A DNA stretch of 64,000 nt from Thuidium tamariscinum (taxonomy: Eukaryota > Streptophyta > Bryopsida > Hypnales > Thuidiaceae), in assembly GCA_947034885.2 (NCBI GenBank), contig OX344750.2, forward strand, positions 9,272,553 through 9,336,552, given 5' to 3'. Made by a program: the position numbers and the translations under genes. The notes beneath the pieces were generated by a model, which made no database searches, was not told the DNA's origin, and saw nothing but the letters and a program-made list of their open reading frames with translations. Below, piece after piece: positions 56,623-64,000 of this stretch. How positions within the stretch are numbered: the stretch's first letter is position 1; the number at the start of each line of letters is the position of its first letter.

Positions 56623-58546
56623 TACATCTAAATTGTCAATTTGATACTATAAAGTATTATGCAATACTATAAACTACTATAAGTATGCTTTTATTTCTAT
56701 TGGAAAGAGGGATTCATTTTGCAAAGGACTTTGGCTTGGTTTGCTTTGGCATGCAACAGAGATCAATTTGTTGGGGTGCTTCTAGAGTAGGAAGAAAACA
56801 TTTAGCATCAGCATAGCATTATTTTAGAATCAAAAGTTAATTCTCAAATCTTTTTTGTTTGATTTGAGTGTTAGCTTTTAGTAGAATTTAGTCCTCATTG
56901 CAACCTAAACCCTAATTGGACAGCTTCAAAATCTGGAAATGAACATTTCTTTATACTAATTGTTATGTATGTGAATGTTGGGAAGTTAGTGCTTGGGAGT
57001 CCAACAATTATTATGAATTTGTGTCTTGGAGGTTGAAATCTCAAAATCAACTCTTTCTCTATTTAATAACAAATACTTTCTACAATTTGGGTTTGTCATT
57101 GCACAAGTGGAAAAACGTCTCAAAAAACATTGCGGGTTGTCATTGTTTCATTGTTTGTTGTTTGTAAAATATAAAGTACGGCTTGATGAGATGAACCAAC
57201 AAAACCCTATGTTGTAGAAATAAAGACTTAGGTGAACAAATACTTAGGAAAGAATAGAAATGTATAATTGTACCTTGAAGTCATATCCACCTCCGCTCCA
57301 ATTCCTTGTTTATTGTCGAAGGTCCAAGAAAATACTTTGATTTCTAAGTAGCCACCCTGGCCTTGTGATTTTCTAATAAGGAATAGCACTTCATATTTAG
57401 GTTGGCTAAAAATTGTAAAACATTACTTAATTTTCACCATTAGATCATGTGACATACAAAGAATTGGATTCATAGTGGGCCAAAGAAGCAACATCGTAGC
57501 CAATTGAAGAACATATACTAAAGTTCCATTATTAGCACCATAATTTATTATTATTGATGCTTCTATGATGAAGAAAAGATAAGTTTAAGGCAACTTCCTT
57601 TTCTTTTTGTAGTTGTGCAATTTTTTTTCACAAACTGCCACAACCTTTCTAAAGGCCCACACATTTGTAGTGGTAGCAATTCCATATAGACATGAATAGA
57701 ATTGTCCATCCTTGCCCCCCCAATTTGCCGACTTGAACTCAATATGCAAAAAATTAGAACCCTCAACAACTTAACCTATTCCAATGTGCACCACATCTAC
57801 CCAAACTTGTGATTGCCAAATAAGTCAAACAACAACAACAACGCTAATGCCCTTAAAACACAAAATTTCATGTACTCATCAATCAAAGCCTATACAAATC
57901 TTAATGAAAGTTTCACCAAATCATTTAATCTCCATTTTGCAACTACCACAAGTTGCAATGGAAACCAAAGCCAACAATCATAATGAGCAATGAAATTGAA
58001 CAACTTGACAACGCCTAAATCAAAACACAATCAAATGAATCAACAAAATACAATGCCTATTCAATGCAAAGATTGCAAATCCATACATTCTAAAACCCAA
58101 ACCAAGTGCCAAGAGGGAGCACTGTTGAAATATGACACTTAGTTAACACTCTCGCATTGCCAAAAACAACAATAAAGGAGATTTGACAATTGAGTGCCAA
58201 GGACTATAGTGATGAAAGCATCACTTATACAATGAACCAAACAAATGTGGCTTCCTCTACAATTACTCTATAAGCTAACGGACAAGACAAGGATTGATGA
58301 AAAACAACTTTTTGGCATTAGAAATTGGAAGGGAAATAAAAATGGAGACACATTTGGCAGAATAGGCAAAGTTATTACTCCTATCACTTCTGATTGATTG
58401 GCCTCAAAGTTTGTTTTTTCTATCCATTATGAAGAAATCTATGATTGTACACTTAGTGTTTACATGGTACTTTGGCCTTTTTTCAAACTTTAACTCCTTT
58501 TTTTCCATTGAGTTGAGGCTGCCCTTTGTGTGTGTGTATTGGGCAT
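56623..58546. other. AT-rich spacer
   Basis: No gene is supported. A telo-box-like AAACCCTAA lies at 56907-56915. Composition becomes more balanced after about 58.5 kb, approaching the BASS1-like gene. Confidence 0.5.
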
Positions 58547-58553
58547 TTTATAG
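58547..58553 (+). promoter_or_regulatory. possible TATA box for the BASS1-like gene
   Basis: TTTATAG lies in 'gggcattttatagcccc', about 286 bp upstream of the ATG, at the edge of the AT-rich to GC-rich transition. This is position and motif only. Confidence 0.25.
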
Positions 58554-58616
58554 CCCCCCAAAACCCACAGACTGCTTTCCCCTTTATGTGGAAAGCTCGT
58601 AGCTTGAGACCTCCGA

Positions 58617-58826
58617 GTGGACGCCGTCAAACTTCCGGCGTCTCCCCTGAGATTCCATTACCAGGCTCACTCTCCCATAACTGACTGTCACTCCCCGCAC
58701 TGTTTTTTCCGATGGCTCCATTGCTTCAAAACACCTCCAATTCCTGCTTCAAGCTCTTCCATGGCTTCTTGTCTCTGCTTTCCTTACGATTTTGGGTTTC
58801 CTAGCTTGCCCAGAATTCTAAATTGA
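58617..58826 (+). other. 69-codon ORF upstream of and in frame with BASS1-like CDS
   Basis: It starts MDAVKLPASPLRFHYQ and ends with TGA at 58824-58826, two codons (GCT AAG) before the BASS1-like ATG at 58833. The two ORFs share the same reading frame. It could be an upstream ORF in the leader that dampens translation, part of an alternative N-terminus lost by a stop, or untranslated leader that is open by chance. Its second ATG is at 58758. I do not recognise the peptide. Confidence 0.4.
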
Positions 58827-58832
58827 GCTAAG

Positions 58833-60541
58833 ATGGCCATGGCGATGAAGTTCCGATCCGGCGTTTCTTGTTGCTGCACTTCTCCCTCCAACACTACCAC
58901 TGCAATCTTGCACCGCCATGATGCTAACCTTCGTTTTTCCCGAAATCGGAGCTTTCGAAGCTCATCTCTATGTCCGGATGCAACTCTGGCTATGACAAAT
59001 TGCATTTCTCAGCCAATTTCAAGGTTAAGCTCTTCTTCTCGGCATTCGACGATCGTGTGTAGTGCGACGAAGGACAATGACAGAGTCCATGAGAATGATC
59101 GAGGGTTTGAGAAGAAGATTGAAGCATTCGGGGAGGCGCTCTCGTCGGGGTTTCCCTTTTGGATAATGGCAGCGTGCGCTGCGGGGTTGACGAAGCCATC
59201 GGCGTTCACATGGATCCAAGGACAATTGCAGATTGTCGGCTTGAGCATCACGATGTTAGGAATGGGGATGACAATCTCCCTGAATGATTTGAAAGGCGCC
59301 CTGGCGATGCCGAATGAGCTTGTGGCCGGGGTGTTGTTGCAGTACACCGTGATGCCAACTGCGGGGGCGTTGGTTAGTTGGATGTTGAAGCTGCCGGCGC
59401 ATTACGCCGCAGGGCTCATCTTGGTGGCGTGCTGTCCTGGTGGAACCTCCAGCAATGTGGTCACGTATCTGGCGAAAGGGAACGTGGCTTTGTCCGTGCT
59501 CATGACGGCGGCGAGCACGTTCCTGGCGGTTGTTATGACGCCGATGCTAACTTCGCGCTTGGTAGGGCAGTATGTTGCTGTGGACGCGGGATCGCTCTTC
59601 TTCTCCACCTTGCAGGTTGGCATTGTTCGTTTGAAATCTCAAAATTAGGTCATTCGGATCATATTATTGTTAAAATGCTAGAGATTTGAATTTACTCTAA
59701 AGGAGCCACATCAACCCATTCCAGGGAATCGAAATTAGGTCGTTGGTGCAAATTACTATTAAAATTGCTATAAATTCTCATCTTTCACTGAAGAAACCAC
59801 ATTCTAGTGTATCACATTGGCTCAAATTACTATCGAATTGCTAGAAATTGGCATGGAAAGGAATCCCTGACGTCTTGTTTTGCAAAGTTGAGCTCATTTT
59901 AAACAAGTGAGAGATTCGTAAGCCAATGAGAAAATGGCTACACATGTCACCGCTTGAATTGTGCTTGATTTGCTCTGTTCTGGCATGACTTTGCTCTTAG
60001 AACACTTACTACTCACGATTGTTTTGATTGTTTGTACTTGTCAGAAAATGTAAGTTGTAATGCTGCTAAACGAAGCCAGTTTTGGGACCATTGCTTGCAG
60101 GTCGTGTTGCTTCCCGTGGCAGTGGGTGTCTACTTAGCACAATATTTTCCAGGATTGGTGCGACGAGTGATCCCGTTAGCTCCTTCCGTCGCTGTGCTCG
60201 TCGTCTCGATGATCTGCGCGGGCGCCGTTTCGCAAAGTGCATCGGCCATTCGTCAGTCTGGTTTTCAAATACTGGCTGCAGCGATCGCCCTCCATGTGTC
60301 TGGGTTCTTGTTTGGCTACCTCCTCTCGCGTACTCTCGGGTTTGAAGAATCCACGTCGCGCACGATCTCTATTGAAGTCGGGATGCAGAATTCGGTTCTG
60401 GGCGTCGTGCTTGCGAGCAGGCATTTCGGGAATCCGTTAACGGCAGTCCCGTGCGCTGTCTCCAGTTTTTGCCACCCTATTATCGGCAGTGCCCTTGCAA
60501 GGTTCTGGCGTTCTCGTACCGCTAAGCCGCCAAACCGTTGA
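58833..60541 (+). CDS. BASS1: BASS1-like plastid sodium/metabolite cotransporter
   Basis: Member of the bile-acid:sodium symporter family; plant BASS proteins carry organic anions across the plastid inner envelope. Two exons, 58833-59615 and 60101-60541 (stop TGA), are joined in phase 0 by a 485-bp GT-AG intron (TTGCAG|GTTGG ... TTGCAG|GTCGTG), giving 407 aa. Residues 1 to ~76 are Ser/Arg-rich and nearly acid-free, as in a chloroplast transit peptide. From ~105 the protein is a run of hydrophobic membrane segments. Family marks are MLGMGMTISLNDL (141-153), CCPGGTSSNVV (200-210) and SRTISIEVGMQNSVLGVV (347-363), which contains the conserved E353 and Q357 of the sodium-coupled core. The pattern fits BASS1 better than BASS2/3 by recollection of the Arabidopsis proteins; the substrate is not known from sequence. 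The ATG follows an in-frame TGA at 58824-58826. Intron number is low for this family. Confidence 0.93.
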
Positions 60542-61661
60542 CGATGCCGTTTCGTCGTAGAGATCTTTGCTCTTATTACTTCCACACTCACTCACGTCTT
60601 GCTACTTGAAGGAAGTTTCGGTGCCTGGGACTCGAAAACACAATTTAGATGTCCGTAGCACGTAAGAAAGATTATATGATCTTCCTTTGTTTTCACGTTT
60701 TTTTTTCACTTACAGACTTATAATGTTCAATTAGTTGTTGAAGTAATAGTAGTATTTGAGGAAATTTAAGCAGGTAGTTCAAGTGCCTCGATGATCGTTT
60801 TAAGAGCCTTCCGGTTCTATTTGTATTGATGACTCTCGAAGTGGTGGTTGTTATGTAGATTGGACGATGCTCTCTGTGCAAGATGGAATGTTGGTGGGTG
60901 AGGTGGACAAAGTTTTGGTGCGAACAATGAAATATGTCTTGTGTAGTAAGTTATCAAGCAGAAGAGGAATGTATTCTCGTGTTGACAACAGAATGTAAGC
61001 GATTTTCCCGAAGTATGTTTTGTAGAAGCGGCGGACTTGCTTTGGATTGGAACTCTATCTTCATCTTTTCTGTCGTTTTCTTGTGAATTGGAGGAAACGT
61101 GCACATCATTGCCATTCGGTTGCGTGTGAGAGCTATGAATTTCTTATAACGGCATGAGTAGTTATTTCTCTGCCACAGCACTACTGGTTTTCTTGCTTCA
61201 ATGTGGTTTCCTCAACCTGTATGTTGAATGCTCAATAATGAAACTGGGTTTTGGCAGAAACGAATTCCTGATGCAGGTGTATACTGTTTCTTTGGAGATG
61301 AGCCTACCCGTAAACGCAATTATCACATCAGCGGCTACCAACGGTAGTAAGCTAAGCCCTGTAATTTAATACATGCGTGTCCCATGTTACTTGTTCATGA
61401 TTACTAGTAGCAAAAATTGAAAACTTCGCTCATTTACATTGCTTCATGCTTATATGATCAAGGCCTCGATCAAACTTAATGTGCTTTGTACTGGACGAAG
61501 TGAGGAAGTCTCGAGTGTTGATTACGTATTTTCAGCAATACCTGCGTTTCTTGGGTATGCACGGCGACCAAATCTTATCCAAAGTTCGGAGGACTCTACC
61601 TGCATTGTATTTGTAATTAAGTGCTCAGGGACTTAAGTAGCCTGTTCTTAAAGCGACCATC
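60542..61661. other. 3' flank of BASS1-like gene, GC-moderate
   Basis: The 3'UTR probably lies here. A forward 71-codon ORF at 61154-61369 begins with a hydrophobic, signal-peptide-like stretch (MSSYFSATALLVFLLQCGF), but it is short, lacks support and is not called. No other gene is evident. Confidence 0.4.
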
Positions 61662-61680
61662 TAACCCTTAAAGGACGGAC
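61662..61680 (+). repeat. solitary family F-like terminus
   Basis: CTAACCCTTAAAGGACGGAC resembles the family F left end, but its edge is CTAA rather than TTAA and no partner end was found. Confidence 0.35.
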
Positions 61681-63399
61681 CAATAACCCCTAGTTTCAGG
61701 CCTCATTGCCCATCACTCAGTTTGTTGCCATTTTGGAACTAGATATGTATGAAAAAATTTATTTTTATTTTTTAGAGATGAAAGTTCATGTCTTCTATAC
61801 TTTGCAAAAAAAATTGGATTTTTTTGAGAGAAAATGATTTTGATGAGAATTTTTGAAGAAAAAGTGAAGAAAAAATTGCATCAAATAGAGAATTATTTCT
61901 AAAAATCTGAAAATTTCACCATTGTGATATATTACAATGAAAAACATTATGGTGTAAACTCAATTTCCCTATCCCTCTATAATTAGAATACAATGGACAT
62001 TGAAAATACATCCAAAGTTCAAATTGTAATAAAATATTCAATATAGTATGGATTTTTCCAAAATTTCAATTGGAGTAGAAACTAGAGTAGATGACCTTCA
62101 TTTCATTAGTTGGGCTCACTCTCAAAAAATGTCATTTTCCAAGAGAAATTTCAAATTTAGAGGAAGGAGAAAAAGACACTGAAATAGCAAATTTTACCAT
62201 CTATGTTTTTTTTAATTATTTCTCATTCACATGAAGACAAACACTAGCAAGACTATAAACTCAATTAATTACTCTTCATATCACTCCATGAAAGGTCAAC
62301 TAGCAAAAAATGGATGTCTTTCAGTTTGTCTCCAGATCACTCTCTTGTCATCCAAACGTGACAAATTGATACTGGCAGTGTTTTGGAGTGAAAAGTTGAT
62401 TGCCTATCTGAGGAAGCTAAACTCCTTGAAATGTTGTGTTGTGTTTGGGTGGGTTTTTGGGTCACTGGCAATCTTGCATTTTTCCTTTTGCAATGGAATT
62501 CATTTTATTTGTTTAAAAAAGAACTTACATCTTGAAAAAAAATTTAGTAAATTTTCATAGAAAAAAAAATGGAATTGGCATCTAACCCAAGTCATTTCAT
62601 ATTTTTTGGATCTTTTTGGAATTAGTTATAAACTTTTGAAGTTGAAGTACAGTTGGAACTACTTCTTGAAATGTACACTATTAGTATATGACAAAGAATT
62701 TTGCATGTAATATAGAAGTGCAATTGTACATTATTGGAATTTTGTACAAAAAAGAAAGATTGAACAAAGCAAAATGTACCTTTATGTCATGATCACTTCC
62801 AAAGTACAATTGCTCTTAGAACAAACTACCTTATTGTGTTAACTTATTGTCCCAAATTTGGCAACTGGTGTTGCTTTAGTAAGTTGTTTCAACCTTATCC
62901 CAAATCCAATTCTCTTTGCTATGTTGGATTTGGGCTTTATTGGCTTTGTTAAGAAGATATAGACTATGACATTGACACTTCTTTTTTTTTTGACACAAAT
63001 GAAATGGCATCAACTTTGGTTTCAAAATTTGAGTTCCCAAATCCTATCTACAATGGCATTTATACTCTATAGCATGGTTCTAGTTTAGTTGAAGTGGGGA
63101 TGTGGGGTTGAATTCATCAATAAATTAGCAAAGTCTTTCGCTCCATGGCTACATTGTTCTTGTAAGTGTCATTGAAGAACAAATTGAAGTGAGAATCAAA
63201 GATCTTTGGGCTTGAAGGAAGAAAATCATGGTCTTATCTTGTAAGACTTCTTTTGTACAAAATAGTCCCAAATCCTATAACCTCTACATATTTGTCAACT
63301 TTGAATGTATAATTAACTCAAATGAGTGTTTTGAAGTCGTGTTTTGCATGTTAGCAATGGATGACAATAGTCATAAGATGAAATTTGGCTCCATAGAGG
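61681..63399. other. AT-rich spacer with family B-like fragment
   Basis: No gene is supported. 62510-62700 carries family B text ('aaaatttagtaaattttc', 'taacccaagtcatttcat', 'ttggaattagttat', 'ttttgaagttgaa' and 'gtacactatt'), without clean termini. Confidence 0.45.
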
Positions 63400-63612
63400 G
63401 CCATTTCTAGCCAATTTCCCCTATTATTCTTGCACTAGTGACGAAATGGCTAACTACTATCAACAGTGATAAATTATTTTTAAAAAATTAGGTCTACGAA
63501 ATTGAAAAAAAAGTCAAAAAAATCTAATGTGGTCATTGCTCAACTACATCAAATTTCAACAATTTTGTAGTTCCCAAAGTTCCCCACTGCGTGGGAACTT
63601 ATACTCTCTTAT
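63400..63612 (-). repeat. family C fragment C5
   Basis: On the reverse strand the end reads 'ataagagagtataagttcccacgc', followed by 'gttgaa..ttgatgtagttgagc' and 'gaccacattag'. This matches the outer arm of C1/C3 (TIR, GTTCCC, TGATGTGG). The other end is not resolved. Confidence 0.4.
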
Positions 63613-64000
63613 TTAGCCAAATCTCCACTAATGATTAAATCTTGTGTGGCACTTTAAAACTAGTTTTGAAACTTAAAAGGCATGTATAGTACACAACAAG
63701 TTTGGTATAGGGTAGATTAGTTCATTTTCATAGGTTGACTAATTATGTCATCTTATTTTTGGCTCCAAATTTTTTCAAGAAAATAATCCAAATCCACTCA
63801 TTTTTTTACAAAATCATTGCATTAATGCCAACAAGGGATATTGTGCCAATTTGTTAATGGTAAAGACTTAATAACCATTGGGTACATAAGAGAAGCCGTG
63901 ATGGATTGTTTATGGGATGTTTATGAGTCCATTCTATTATTGGTTTTGTAATTTTTGAGCAGACTACTCCAAGAGTTTACAAAAATTACATGAAAAATTA
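63613..64000. other. AT-rich spacer to window end
   Basis: No gene or bounded element is supported. Confidence 0.5.

Noticed and set aside
61154-61369. 71-codon ORF with a signal-peptide-like start
   Set aside because: It is short, has no family resemblance, and lies in the likely 3' flank of the BASS1-like gene. A hydrophobic start alone is weak evidence.

Overview
This is eukaryotic nuclear DNA from a land plant. The evidence is a GT-AG spliced peroxisomal hydroxypyruvate reductase gene, a chloroplast-type BASS transporter with a Ser-rich transit peptide, a plant-style heavy-metal-associated protein, degenerate CCCTAAA repeats and a Stowaway element. The long AT-rich spacers and sparse genes suggest a non-flowering plant, perhaps a moss or other bryophyte. 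That placement is inference, because no diagnostic marker is present. Nothing looks bacterial, viral or organellar.

Genes sit in GC-richer islands. 1-3.8 kb holds one unrecognised 228-codon ORF (+). 14.7-16.3 kb holds a weak candidate gene followed by a three-unit tandem repeat. 21.6-24.2 kb (-) is a hAT transposase pseudogene whose frame is open end to end except for seven in-frame stops. 37.1-37.6 kb (-) is a 172-aa single-exon HMA-domain protein with five ~50-bp repeats upstream. 42.5-48.3 kb (-) is a complete 13-exon hydroxypyruvate reductase (395 aa, ending AKL). 58.8-60.5 kb (+) is a complete two-exon BASS1-like transporter (407 aa), preceded by a 69-codon ORF in the same frame ending in TGA just before the ATG. 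HPR1 acts in photorespiration and BASS1 is a plastid envelope carrier; they are not clustered in any operon sense.

The rest is AT-rich and largely built from short dispersed elements, mostly without coding capacity. I could separate about a dozen families by eye. F: TTAA-bounded elements with CCC(C/T)TWAARG ends, seven copies, one an almost complete palindrome. C: CATAAGAGG ends, four copies and a fragment. H: GGGTCATTGCAAGAA ends, three copies. J: GGGGARGACACTT ends with 8-9 bp target duplications. B: TAAGGTAGRAGGCTC ends, partly in tandem. A: agatggcgc foldbacks. D: GC-rich 'gccccac' repeats. G and K: dispersed repeats without clear ends. Single elements include a Stowaway, a PIF/Harbinger-like MITE and elements I and L. 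There are also two long near-perfect hairpins, a 57-nt tRNA-like fold and several minisatellites.

The most unusual signals are the TTAA/CCC family (piggyBac-like ends, a superfamily not normally reported from land plants), the transposase decayed by stop codons only, the in-frame ORF upstream of BASS1, and the five-copy TGACTCA/GACGTGA array upstream of the HMA gene.
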